The position numbers and the translations under genes were made by a program. 64,000 nucleotides of DNA from JBCAXA01 sp038534295 (GTDB lineage Bacteria; Pseudomonadota; Gammaproteobacteria; Steroidobacterales; Woeseiaceae). The notes under the pieces were generated by a model, which did no database searches, had not been told where the DNA came from, and saw nothing but the letters and a program-made list of their open reading frames with translations. Position 1 is the first letter of the stretch, and every line of letters begins with the position of its first letter. The stretch spans positions 1,736,001-1,800,000 of the forward strand of contig JBCAXA010000001.1 in assembly GCA_038534295.1 (NCBI GenBank). The letters are read 5' to 3'. Shown here piece after piece: positions 28,104-35,273 of this stretch.

Positions 28104-28187
28104 ACCTAACAGATCAAAGCAGGCGGCCGGTTTGCATAACGTGCCGGCGCGATGTGTAGCGCCAGCGACTGTGCTTCGGTGTTAGTT
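28104..28187 (+). repeat. attC-like imperfect inverted repeat, copy A
   Basis: The 5' end has ACCTAAC (28104-28110, a perfect RYYYAAC core) followed by AGATCAAAGCAGG. The 3' end has GCTTCGGTGTTAG, which is partly complementary, and an inner GCCGG/CCGGC stem lies between. The 3' core reads GTTAGTT, one mismatch to GTTRRRY. The next reading frame starts within 3 bases of its end. Confidence 0.5.
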
Positions 28188-28189
28188 TG

Positions 28190-28552
28190 ATGACTCGCAA
28201 GTTCGGCGTTGCGATGTCGTTCGGGGTTTTAACTCTCTTTGAACTGGCTCAAGCCAGTTATTTTGGTAGCTGCGTTGTTACCGCGGTCGTCGAGTCAATT
28301 GACACTGTTGGCGAAAAGGACATTGCCCGAATAAGCATTACCGATTCTTTCGGCGTCGGCTACCGGACCAAAGAGGAAGCCGCTGTTTGCAAGGCTCTTG
28401 TCGGTACCACAGATAAAGTCTCGGTCGACGTACTGAAAGGCCCGCCGAACGCGTACGTAAAGGGCGCCCAGTTCATTTTGCATCGTATCGACCTGGACGG
28501 TGTTCAAAACAAAGATGATGTATATGTCAGATATCGACTATATCGAAACTAA
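28190..28552 (+). CDS. Secreted hypothetical protein
   Basis: The protein has 120 residues from the ATG at 28190; the preceding TTG at 28187 is an alternative. A signal peptide (MTRKFGVAMSFGVLTLFELAQAS) is followed by a small beta-rich domain with two Cys, likely a disulfide. No family was recognised. It lies between two attC-like repeats (28104-28187 and 28547-28647) with almost no other flanking DNA, so it has the layout of a single-gene cassette. Confidence 0.6.
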   Translation: MTRKFGVAMSFGVLTLFELAQASYFGSCVVTAVVESIDTVGEKDIARISITDSFGVGYRTKEEAAVCKALVGTTDKVSVDVLKGPPNAYVKGAQFILHRIDLDGVQNKDDVYVRYRLYRN

Positions 28553-28647
28553 CAAATCACTGCGGTTGGCACATTACCCTGCCGCCGCCTCGGCTGTCTC
28601 CGCGTTGCCGTCCACCCCAAGTCCAACTGAGTTTGAGTGCTACGAAG
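28547..28647 (+). repeat. attC-like imperfect inverted repeat, copy B
   Basis: It begins AACTAACAAATCACTGCGG (overlapping the stop codon of the preceding gene) and ends CAACTGAGTTTGAGTGCTAC. The arms share CCAAC/GTTGG and CAAA/TTTG complementarity. The 5' arm aligns with copies A and C (TAACAnATCAnnGCnG). The 3' core is decayed. Confidence 0.45.
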
Positions 28648-28648
28648 C

Positions 28649-29209
28649 ATGAGGTCGGTGGTACTACTTCTGGCGTCTGCGTTGGGTTTCACCGATGCCG
28701 TGGCTTGCAGCTTTAGCCTACCTGCACCGATAGCACCAGCGTCGCATTACCAGGATGAGGCAACCACGCCATTGCCAGTTATTAAGAGTGTTTCTTACTC
28801 CATACGCCGTGGTACAGATAAAGACGAAACATCGTGCGCGGAGCTTGGTGTAATCGAGTTGCTGATCGAGCCATTGGTCTGGAAAGACTTACCGAAGTTC
28901 CCAATGCACCCGGATTTCGGGTATCAATTTGAGCTAATCGAGTCGAGTGAGAGCGGCAATCTTCTCAGTGCATTCTTTACGGGCCCAATCGGACCAGTGA
29001 AAGCTAGAGACGGGAAACATGTGTTCAGACTTGTCTGGGTTGATGGTGCGTACGCTATTCAAACTGAGGCGACATTCAAGTTGAAAATTCACGCTGTGGA
29101 CAACTTCTTTCGACGGTCGGCCCCTTGTGAAGTTTTAGCCGAACACCGCGGCGGACCTACAACTTTAGAGTCAAGTCGTGTTCAAAAGATTGACTGCGTT
29201 ACGCGGTAA
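28649..29209 (+). CDS. Secreted hypothetical protein
   Basis: The protein has 186 residues from the ATG at 28649 (a GTG at 28637 lies inside the repeat). The signal peptide SVVLLLASALGFTDAVA is followed by a Cys and a beta-rich domain with VKARDGKHVFRLVWVDG, reminiscent of an immunoglobulin-like or carbohydrate-binding sandwich. There are four Cys in the mature protein. No family was recognised. It is flanked on both sides by the attC-like repeat family. Confidence 0.6.
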   Translation: MRSVVLLLASALGFTDAVACSFSLPAPIAPASHYQDEATTPLPVIKSVSYSIRRGTDKDETSCAELGVIELLIEPLVWKDLPKFPMHPDFGYQFELIESSESGNLLSAFFTGPIGPVKARDGKHVFRLVWVDGAYAIQTEATFKLKIHAVDNFFRRSAPCEVLAEHRGGPTTLESSRVQKIDCVTR

Positions 29210-29228
29210 CGTTTGCGTACGTATTAAG

Positions 29229-29320
29229 TCAATGCAGTTGGCACTGATAGACCCGGCGAGCGTTTCGCTGCTGCAAAACGCCCGCGACGTCAATTGGGCA
29301 CTGAGCTTGGGTGTTTGGAG
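29229..29320 (+). repeat. attC-like imperfect inverted repeat, copy C (most decayed)
   Basis: The 5' arm TCAATGCAGTTGGCACTGA matches copy B at 15 of 19 positions. The 3' arm CACTGAGCTTGGGTGTTTGG matches the end of copy B. No intact 7-bp core remains at either side. Confidence 0.4.
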
Positions 29321-29379
29321 GAGCTAACTTCGACGGTGTTGCGGATAAGCTTCAAGCCGATCTAGCCGCTATATCCCAA

Positions 29380-29456
29380 TGACGGCTTATGGCCGAAAAT
29401 CGACCTCGAGTACTCTGAGGTAAACTGACGGCTGTCAGCCTTTTGCGGCCTCTCGA
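29380..29456 (+). repeat. Spacer repeat element (TGGCCGA...TGACCC family), copy 2
   Basis: GACGGCTTATGGCCGAAAAT at 29381-29400 gives the 5' module. GAGGTAAACTGACGG and TTTTGCGGCCTCTCG at 29417-29455 correspond to the middle and 3' modules. It ends 27 bp before the next start codon. Confidence 0.55.
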
Positions 29457-29482
29457 TTCAGTATTTCTTCCGGGGGTTTCTG

Positions 29483-29980
29483 ATGACAAGAGTTAGTCTT
29501 CTATCTGCTCTGCTTTTAGTTTCGGCATGCACGCCCCTAGAGAACGAGTTCTCTATTTGCGGGGAAGTACTCACAGACAGTTCCGACCCTTCTGCATTCG
29601 CACAAACCATTGCTAACCCTGGCCTTCCTAATGTTCTGGCCATGTCGGAAAGCGGGAAAACTAGTGTGGCCGTATTTCAGAAAGGCACCTGTAGTCCATA
29701 TCTCCAGCTCGGCGATAGGGACTCGGACGGTGTGTTTGATTTATTGACGTATTCAGCGTTATCAGAAGATGGCGAGACTCTTGTGAACGTCGAAGACTAC
29801 GGGATGGACGGCCAGCCAGACTTGATCTTGAACCATGCAGCAGCGACAGCATCCGTGTTCTATCAGGGCACTTGGTATCCAGTAAGTGGAGTTGGCGGAG
29901 GCACGCCAAGCGTCAGTATCGATGGTCAAAGGCGACCGTTGAAAGAAGTCCTCGAAGAAATCGGAAGGGTACCGTTTTGA
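29483..29980 (+). CDS. Predicted lipoprotein, function unknown
   Basis: This 165-residue protein has a lipobox VSAC (Cys 16) after a short hydrophobic helix. The mature part contains an Asp-rich loop GDRDSDGVFDLLTY, which looks like an isolated EF-hand or TSP3-type calcium loop, and a second LVNVEDYGMDGQPDLIL of the same flavour. Such Asp-box repeats occur in periplasmic and outer-membrane-associated proteins. Function is unknown. It sits between two spacer repeat elements as a one-gene unit. Confidence 0.65.
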   Translation: MTRVSLLSALLLVSACTPLENEFSICGEVLTDSSDPSAFAQTIANPGLPNVLAMSESGKTSVAVFQKGTCSPYLQLGDRDSDGVFDLLTYSALSEDGETLVNVEDYGMDGQPDLILNHAAATASVFYQGTWYPVSGVGGGTPSVSIDGQRRPLKEVLEEIGRVPF

Positions 29981-29989
29981 GTTAGAGTC

Positions 29990-30072
29990 GGACGGCCGCT
30001 CCTGGCCGAGTGCAGCAGTCCTTGCTTCCCGAGTTAAACTAACAGCCTCTGACCCGTTGCGGAAACTCGCGA
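29990..30072 (+). repeat. Spacer repeat element (TGGCCGA...TGACCC family), copy 3
   Basis: GGACGGCCGCTCCTGGCCGA and GTGCAGCAG at 29990-30018 match copy 1. GAGTTAAACTAACAGCCTCT and GACCCGTTGCGG at 30031-30062 follow at the same spacing, so copies 1 and 3 are the closest pair. Confidence 0.7.
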
Positions 30073-30101
30073 GTCAATCACAATCGCTCTAGTCTATACA
30101 G

Positions 30102-30389
30102 ATGCCAGACACCACACCTGATCCCCTTCCGACGGAGCAACAACGAGAGGCTCTAGCCGACTTGATTGCGTACGCATTCGTGATGATCAGGCACCATTGC
30201 CGTGAAGGTGACACCGAGCGAGCAGAGGACCTGGCGGACGCGTTTCACAATATTCCTCGAGAGATGTACGGTTGGGGTATTTTTATCTGGAGCTCGTTTC
30301 GGGACATGCTGGAGAAGTACGAGTCAAAGTACTGCCAAGGGAATGGTGGCTACACCAAGCGCCTAGATGAGATCCGCAACATCAAATAG
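30102..30389 (+). CDS. Small helical hypothetical protein
   Basis: This 95-residue, largely helical, soluble protein (ALADLIAYAFVMIRHHCREGDTERAEDLADAFHNIP) has a Trp/Phe-rich stretch GWGIFIWSSFRDMLEKYE. The arrangement resembles small immunity-type or orphan cassette proteins, but no family was assigned. It begins 30 bp after one spacer repeat and ends just before another. Confidence 0.6.
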   Translation: MPDTTPDPLPTEQQREALADLIAYAFVMIRHHCREGDTERAEDLADAFHNIPREMYGWGIFIWSSFRDMLEKYESKYCQGNGGYTKRLDEIRNIK

Positions 30390-30399
30390 ATCTGCCTTG

Positions 30400-30480
30400 A
30401 GTGTCAGCTTGTGGCCGACATCTGCCCGTAGTGTCTCGTTGGCCATAATTCCTTCTGCTGACGCATTGCAGACGTTCGGC
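30400..30480 (+). repeat. Spacer repeat element (TGGCCGA...TGACCC family), copy 4
   Basis: CAGCTTGTGGCCGACATCTG at 30405-30424 gives the 5' module. CTGACGCATTGCAGACGTTC at 30458-30477 gives the 3' module. It has one C-to-G change in the TGACCC core. Confidence 0.6.
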
Positions 30481-30635
30481 GCACGTCTTCGTCGCTAGTT
30501 CATATCCAAGAGATAACGGTCAGCCCAATAGATTCTTGGTCTCCCTATTCGGACTGGAATCGGACTTTTGTAGCAGCGATCAGGTTGATATAGCATTCGC
30601 CGTTGACGGGCGCCTCTCCGATAGGAGAAATCGGT

Positions 30636-31127
30636 ATGTTCAACTACTGGTTTCCAGTCTTAGCATTCTTGTTAACCGGTTTGGCAGTGTATTGGGTGGT
30701 TTTTAGAGACGGCTCGTCAACAATACCTGTCAATCAATCGCGAGACGGCACCAACATTCCAGCGTCCGTTTCGGAAGCGGACATCGTTGAAATTGAACGA
30801 GAACTAGGCGTTGCGCTTCCCGCGGACTACCGGGCCTTCCTTTCGTCAATACGTGATGCAAGTATCGACGAGACCGAGGTGCTGGACAGTGCCGAAGCGA
30901 TAGTTGATGCGACTAAGCTTTACCGCAGCGGCCTCGGCCGGCTCCCGAACTGGCCAGCCGAGTTGGTCTACATTGGAGATCAGGCAGACGCCTGCCCATA
31001 CGCACTAAACTGTAATTCGGGTGAAGTTGCTAGACTCGACAAAGGAAACATCGGGCACGCACCGCTTGATCGCTACGCCAGCTTCACCGATCTGATTGCT
31101 TACCTGCGAGCAGCGCATAGCGCATAG
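30636..31127 (+). CDS. Membrane-anchored SMI1/KNR4 (SUKH)-like protein
   Basis: The protein has 163 residues from the ATG at 30636, chosen because AGGAG lies 8 bases upstream; an upstream TTG frame start at 30603 lacks one. One transmembrane helix (WFPVLAFLLTGLAVYWVVF) is followed by a SUKH-type domain with the signature EADIVEIERELGVALPADYRAFLSSI and the later YIGDQADACPYALN. SUKH proteins are frequently immunity proteins of polymorphic toxin systems. No toxin gene is adjacent, and the membrane anchor is atypical, so immunity against an inner-membrane-acting toxin is only an inference. Confidence 0.75.
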   Translation: MFNYWFPVLAFLLTGLAVYWVVFRDGSSTIPVNQSRDGTNIPASVSEADIVEIERELGVALPADYRAFLSSIRDASIDETEVLDSAEAIVDATKLYRSGLGRLPNWPAELVYIGDQADACPYALNCNSGEVARLDKGNIGHAPLDRYASFTDLIAYLRAAHSA

Positions 31128-31202
31128 GCGGTAGACGATAGTTTGCTGTTAGCGAGCTTGCTTGTGGCCTGCTGTACTCTTTGGGCCACCCAAGAACAGT
31201 AT

Positions 31203-31283
31203 GAACGTCTCCTTATGGCCGACCCGGGAAACAAGTCGAGCGCTTGCTATTCTTTCAGCTGCTGACCCTTATCTGACGGTCGA
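31203..31283 (+). repeat. Spacer repeat element (TGGCCGA...TGACCC family), copy 5
   Basis: GAACGTCTCCTTATGGCCGA at 31203-31222 and GCTGCTGACCCTTATCTGAC at 31259-31278 are the two modules. The next ribosome-binding site begins 20 bp later. Confidence 0.6.
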
Positions 31284-31315
31284 AATCTGAACGTAATCGC
31301 CGCGGAGGCGTGTAC

Positions 31316-31636
31316 TTGACTGACGGTGACGCCAAAGAGCAATCACTTTACTACCGAGGCACGAATATACGTATCCAGGTAGGCGATAGGATTTTGTTCC
31401 CACGTTGGTTTAGGAAAATGCCGGCTACCGTGGTCTACGTTCCGGGACAATCACCAAAACATAGTTCAATGGAGTACGGCGACGTACGCCAATGGGGAAT
31501 CAAGATCGACGGCGAACCACATAACGTTGTCTTGCTCGGGTACTTCCCACCTGACGAAGTGATCCCTAAGCGCCTAGAGTTTGTTTCGAGAGGTGATAAG
31601 TTCATGGAACTAAACCCCAGTGAAGAACTGCTCTAG
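31316..31636 (+). CDS. Hypothetical protein, cassette-like
   Basis: The frame could start at GTG 31310, but the Shine-Dalgarno GGAGG (31304-31308) is then only one base away. The in-frame TTG at 31316 has correct spacing (7 bases), giving 106 residues. The product is small, beta-rich and soluble, with GTNIRIQVGDRILFPRWFRKMPATVVYVPG, resembling an SH3-like or KOW-type barrel by pattern only. The C-terminal part carries LLGYFPPDEVIPKRLEFVSRG. No family was assigned. It lies between repeat copies 5 and 6. Confidence 0.55.
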   Translation: MTDGDAKEQSLYYRGTNIRIQVGDRILFPRWFRKMPATVVYVPGQSPKHSSMEYGDVRQWGIKIDGEPHNVVLLGYFPPDEVIPKRLEFVSRGDKFMELNPSEELL

Positions 31637-32214
31637 AGAATAATGTTTGCTACGACTGCTGAACGACTGCTTCTGGCCGATAGCAGAAGTAGAGTTTTCA
31701 TTGAAAGACGTTCCTGGCACGACAACTTTGGAAACAGCCCATCAATTGCTCTCCTACGCTCTTGATTGCAAAAAGCGGCCTCGAGCGTGACCCTTATTCA
31801 ACGGATTAGGAACGTTCTTCCGACAACTTCAACTGCCAGAGAGCAGCTTCTGGTACTTAAAAGTGTCGGGTAGCAACTAAAAGCGTCGGCGAATGATCGA
31901 GCGGCCGCCACAATACGGCAAGCGGACGTTGGATTACCGAGTTAGCCACGGTCCCCTTCTTATCCAAAGCGGACCATCAAGAGACTCCATCGGTATTGCT
32001 TCGTTGACCTTTACAGAAGGCACACGGTCCAGCTCCCGATTCGTGACCCATCTAGACTTTGCAACGGAATTGCCGGGCATGCCGGATTGAGACCAATCGG
32101 TGTTATGCAGTCACGCGCAAAGGCATAGAGAAGACAAGTTATGCGTCCTACTCGCCGGGGGTAGTTTGATTACGACAGCTGCGAAGTCGTTGCCTTCGAA
32201 ATAAGCGGCATGAA
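31637..32214. other. 578 bp without a convincing gene; contains a diverged spacer repeat
   Basis: The 5' module of the spacer family is clear (GAACGACTGCTTCTGGCCGA at 31661-31680, followed by TAGCAG). A GTGACCCTTATT 3'-type module follows about 110 bp later (31788-31799), so the two halves are further apart than in other copies. A 65-codon frame at 31893-32090 has no ribosome-binding site or recognisable features and is not accepted as a gene. AAAAGTGTCGGGTAGCAACT and AAAAGCGTCGGCGAATGA (31859-31895) form a short direct duplication. Confidence 0.5.
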
Positions 32215-32246
32215 AAAGGGCCCCAAAATCGGAGCCCTTCAAAGCC
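32213..32246 (-). terminator. Terminator of the secreted hydrolase gene
   Basis: Read on the minus strand, AAGGGCTCC-GATTTT-GGGGCCCTT forms a 9-bp stem with one mismatch and is followed by a T run (TTTTTC). It lies 26 bp after the stop codon at 32272. Confidence 0.8.
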
Positions 32247-32271
32247 AAGGTCTTTCTGGCGTGACGTAACT

Positions 32272-33294
32272 CTAATCTTCAAAAAGGTATTTTTTGAGCG
32301 CCGCACCCGCCTGGTCCAGGGAGTCCTGTACCGCAGGTATATCGGCCAGCGGATTGAGAAGACCGAAGTCGTGGATCATCCCGTTATAGCGGACGCTGGT
32401 GACGGCAACGCCTGCGTCGTTGAGCTTGCGGGCATAGGCTTCGGCTTCATCGCGCAGCACGTCCATCTCTGCCGTCTGGATCAGAGCGGGCGGAAGGTTA
32501 CTGAGTTGCTCAATCGTTGCACGAAGCGGTGAGGCGAAAATCTCATCGCGTTCTTGCGGATCCGTCGTGTAGTTGTCCCAGAACCAGCGCATCATCGGAG
32601 TTGTCAGGAAGTGGTCCGCGCCATAGGCCTGATAAGAAGCGTTTTCGAAGTTGGCGTCTGTCACCGGCCATAGCAAAAGCTGGAACCGGATTCTCGGCCC
32701 GCCCGCCTGCTTGGCTTTGAGGCTTACAACGGCAGCCATGTTGCCACCGACACTGTTTCCGGCAACCGCCAGTCGAGCACCGTCGACTCCGATTTCGCGG
32801 CCGTTCTCGGCCACCCATTGGGTTGCTGCGAACGCCTGGTTGATAGCGGTCGGATATTGCGCTTCCGGCGACGGCGTGTAATCGACGTACACGGCGGCCG
32901 CGCCGGAGCGAACGACGAGGTCGCGGATGAGTCGTTCGTGCGTCGGGAAATCGCCGAGAACCCAGCCACCGCCGTGGAAGTACATGAACACGGGCAGGTC
33001 GCCACGCTGCCGGCCTGGCGGCTTGACGATCACGAGGTCAATCTTTGCGCCTTCCACCGTGATTGTTCGCTCCTCGACGTGTGCCTCTGGAAGGTCCGCG
33101 CCCTGTTGTGCGCCAACGAGAACGTTGCGGGCATCGGCGACAGAGAGTTGTTCGAGCGGAGTGCCGCCACTGCTGTTGAGGGCCTCGAGAAATTCCCGGG
33201 TATTCGATTCAACGCCGGGCGACACGCCAGCATTGGCGTTCAGCACTGGCATCAAGAAAAGCATGGATGTTGCGACGAGTTCTTTGAATTTCAT
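32272..33294 (-). CDS. Secreted alpha/beta hydrolase of the HSL / Aes esterase family
   Basis: The protein has 340 residues from the ATG at 33294, which has GGAG 7 bases upstream and begins a signal peptide (LVATSMLFLMPVLNANA). The oxyanion-hole motif HGGG (107-110), the nucleophile elbow GNSVGG (Ser 181), the acid region TAEMDVLRDEAEAYA and the His in IHDFG form a complete catalytic set of hormone-sensitive-lipase-like esterases. A carboxylesterase acting on small acyl esters in the periplasm is inferred. A 16-bp perfect palindrome lies in its upstream region, and the adjacent OhrR-like gene is the probable regulator. Confidence 0.88.
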   Translation of the reverse strand: MKFKELVATSMLFLMPVLNANAGVSPGVESNTREFLEALNSSGGTPLEQLSVADARNVLVGAQQGADLPEAHVEERTITVEGAKIDLVIVKPPGRQRGDLPVFMYFHGGGWVLGDFPTHERLIRDLVVRSGAAAVYVDYTPSPEAQYPTAINQAFAATQWVAENGREIGVDGARLAVAGNSVGGNMAAVVSLKAKQAGGPRIRFQLLLWPVTDANFENASYQAYGADHFLTTPMMRWFWDNYTTDPQERDEIFASPLRATIEQLSNLPPALIQTAEMDVLRDEAEAYARKLNDAGVAVTSVRYNGMIHDFGLLNPLADIPAVQDSLDQAGAALKKYLFED

Positions 33295-33322
33295 TTCAGT
33301 TCTCCAGGGTTGCTGCAAAAAC

Positions 33323-33338
33323 ATTTATTGCAATAAAT
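33323..33338. promoter_or_regulatory. Palindromic operator upstream of the esterase gene (probable OhrR-like site)
   Basis: ATTTATTGCAATAAAT is a perfect 16-bp palindrome lying 29 bp upstream of the esterase start codon. A related half-matching site lies upstream of the MarR/OhrR-like gene (33854-33868). Confidence 0.65.
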
Positions 33339-33397
33339 ATCAAGCCCAAAAAATGACTGCCTCGGCAGTCGAGGGAACTTTATCGCGGTAAATATTA

Positions 33398-33835
33398 CTA
33401 TGCAAGGTGTTTTTTCAGCTGCTGTCGCAAATCGTCAATATTCCGCTGCAAATCAGTTAGTTCAGACTCTTCCAAACCGCACGCATCGGCAACACACTGA
33501 TTGATCTTCACCGCTTTCGCCCGCATCGCCTTGCCCTTTTTAGTCAGAAAAACCTGCAGCTCCCTTTCGTTTTCGGGATTCCGGTTTCGCTGCAGCAGCC
33601 CCAACGCCTCGATACGTTTCAGAACCGGCGTCAAGGCGCCCGACTGCTGGTCGAGCTTGTCGGCAATATAGGTCAGCGTTACCCCGTCTTGTTCCCAGAG
33701 AACCAGCATCACGATGTATTGGGAGTAGGTTAGGCCCAGAGGTTCGAGCAAACCTTTGTAGAACTGCGTCATCGCCAGCGATGTTGAGTAGAGCGAAAAA
33801 CAGAGCTGGGAGTCGATTGCCAGACGATCAGACAT
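33398..33835 (-). CDS. MarR-family regulator, OhrR-like thiol sensor
   Basis: This 145-residue winged-helix protein has the N-terminal segment DSQLCFSLYSTS, in which Cys 12 occupies the position of the peroxidatic Cys of OhrR. Tyr residues 37 and 40 (LTYSQY) match the residues that hydrogen-bond it. Cys 114 and Cys 119 near the C-terminus could be resolving cysteines as in two-Cys OhrR proteins. The recognition helix region is DKLDQQSGALTPVLKRIEALGL. OhrR normally represses ohr, but no ohr gene is present; the downstream gene is a secreted esterase. The shared TTATTGCAA sites support autoregulation and control of the esterase. Confidence 0.85.
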   Translation of the reverse strand: MSDRLAIDSQLCFSLYSTSLAMTQFYKGLLEPLGLTYSQYIVMLVLWEQDGVTLTYIADKLDQQSGALTPVLKRIEALGLLQRNRNPENERELQVFLTKKGKAMRAKAVKINQCVADACGLEESELTDLQRNIDDLRQQLKKHLA

Positions 33836-33853
33836 TGAAGTATCTCGAACTAA

Positions 33854-33868
33854 TAATTATTGCAAAAA
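33854..33868. promoter_or_regulatory. Candidate OhrR-like operator upstream of the regulator gene
   Basis: AATTATTGCAAAAAT shares TTATTGCAA with the palindrome at 33323-33338 and lies about 20 bp upstream of the regulator's start codon, where autorepression would be expected. Confidence 0.5.
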
Positions 33869-34409
33869 TACTTCACCCAATTGTCGATAGCAACGGCCGA
33901 GTTGAAAAGTCAATCGACGGCAGGGCAGTGTTATCGCTGTCTTGGACAACCGGCTGGCGTCTGGTATCGACACCATGGCTCCGCCCCGGTTGATTTCCAA
34001 TCCGGTATGGACAATTGAGACTGCAGCCTTATCGACCGATGCCACGTTGATGCTTCACTTAATTTTGCGACCACGAATGACGCTCGCAGCCGTTAGCGGT
34101 CTGTTACTACTTCCTAAAAAATGGACGCTACAGTCGCCGGTCTTGGAAAAAGCGGTCCATTGCTGTCCAACGCTTTAAATTACCCAAAACTCGCACGAGC
34201 TTGATCCGGGCACAGATTGTTGGGCCCCGCATTTCCGACGCCCCCAAATGCCAGCAACCACTGGTCCGATACACGATCAACAAGCCTCAGTACTTTTCTT
34301 TGGCTGGGGATGACAGCGCCTGCCCACACGCGCGTGACTCGAAGGCGCGACTCATGTTACGACGAGCACGATATCCAGCACCGTTGGACGAAGGAGGGCG
34401 TGCACGTTT
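33869..34409. other. About 540 bp without a recognisable gene
   Basis: No frame has a convincing start, ribosome-binding site or protein pattern on either strand. No repeat of the spacer families was recognised. The segment ends with GGAGGG (34393-34398), the ribosome-binding site of the next gene. It may be decayed coding DNA. Confidence 0.4.
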
Positions 34410-35042
34410 ATGCAAGTCTTGAAGATCGCTGATCTATCTTTTCCTGTTGAGAGCGCCAATCTGGTTGGCGGGTTGGCAGATCCCTATTGGTGCGACACCT
34501 ATAACGAGGGAAAAGATAAAGAGCTGAGCTGGTATTTGGAGGTTTCCGCAAGTGAGTTAGAGGTCCGTGACGACTACTGGTCACCGACGCTAACTGTGGA
34601 CAGTTTTCAGTTTCCGATGCGCGATTGGCGACAACTCGAAGGACAGGAATATGCCTGGGATCGCCGACAAGACGAGCTGACCGGCAGATCATTCGGCACT
34701 TTCTATGTTTTTGAGCACGCCGATATCGGCAAGGGACGCCTGAGATTTACCAAGCGAGAAAATACTCAATTCTTGGTGAGTTGGAGCGGTCTTTGCGACA
34801 TCAACTTCGATGACACGTACGGTACGGATGTCGAGTTTTCCTTGTCCGCAATGCCCACTTTTTCCGGAATCATCGTTTCGGGTTGCGAACACGATTCACT
34901 CGAGACTCTGCGGGGTCGTCTGGATGAACACTTGAACGTCGACGACTTCGACCAGGGTGACCTGGAAGTCAGTCAGTACCCATACGAGAGCGGCGTCGGG
35001 ATGGTCAGTTGTCGCTTCACACCTAGCAACTCACAAGATTGA
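34410..35042 (+). CDS. Hypothetical protein, cassette-like
   Basis: This 210-residue acidic soluble protein starts at ATG 34410 with GGAGGG 11 bases upstream. It is rich in Asp, Glu, Trp and Phe (ADPYWCDTYNEGKDKELSWYLEVSASE, VDSFQFPMRDWRQLEGQEYAWDRRQDELTG, FLVSWSGLCDINFDD). This pattern suggests a beta-sandwich domain of the kind found in orphan or immunity-like proteins. No family was recognised. It stands alone between two non-coding stretches. Confidence 0.6.
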   Translation: MQVLKIADLSFPVESANLVGGLADPYWCDTYNEGKDKELSWYLEVSASELEVRDDYWSPTLTVDSFQFPMRDWRQLEGQEYAWDRRQDELTGRSFGTFYVFEHADIGKGRLRFTKRENTQFLVSWSGLCDINFDDTYGTDVEFSLSAMPTFSGIIVSGCEHDSLETLRGRLDEHLNVDDFDQGDLEVSQYPYESGVGMVSCRFTPSNSQD

Positions 35043-35174
35043 CGGGACACGCAATCTCTCCAGAAGAATTGATGCGGTAACGCTCGCCACGCTCGTTGAC
35101 GACTACACGGTTTAAGACCAGTCTCGCCACGACCAACTCACGTACGGCCAGCGTCGCAGCAGTGGCAGATGCAG

Positions 35175-35202
35175 AACGCCGCGCCTCCAATGAGACGCGG
35201 CG
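35175..35202. other. Hairpin between convergent genes
   Basis: ACGCCGCG and CGCGGCGT form a perfect 8-bp stem around a 12-base loop, located between the convergent genes ending at 35042 and 35274. There is no T run on either strand, so it is at best a weak terminator. Confidence 0.4.
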
Positions 35203-35273
35203 TCCAATACTCAGGAATGAATGTGGGCTTTATTCGCTCTGGCCAAATCCGCTGCCAGAGGAATCGCTCCGTA

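Noticed and set aside
26890..32214. A functional integron
   Set aside because: There is no integrase or attI in the window, and most candidate attC cores are mutated; only fossil cassettes are proposed.
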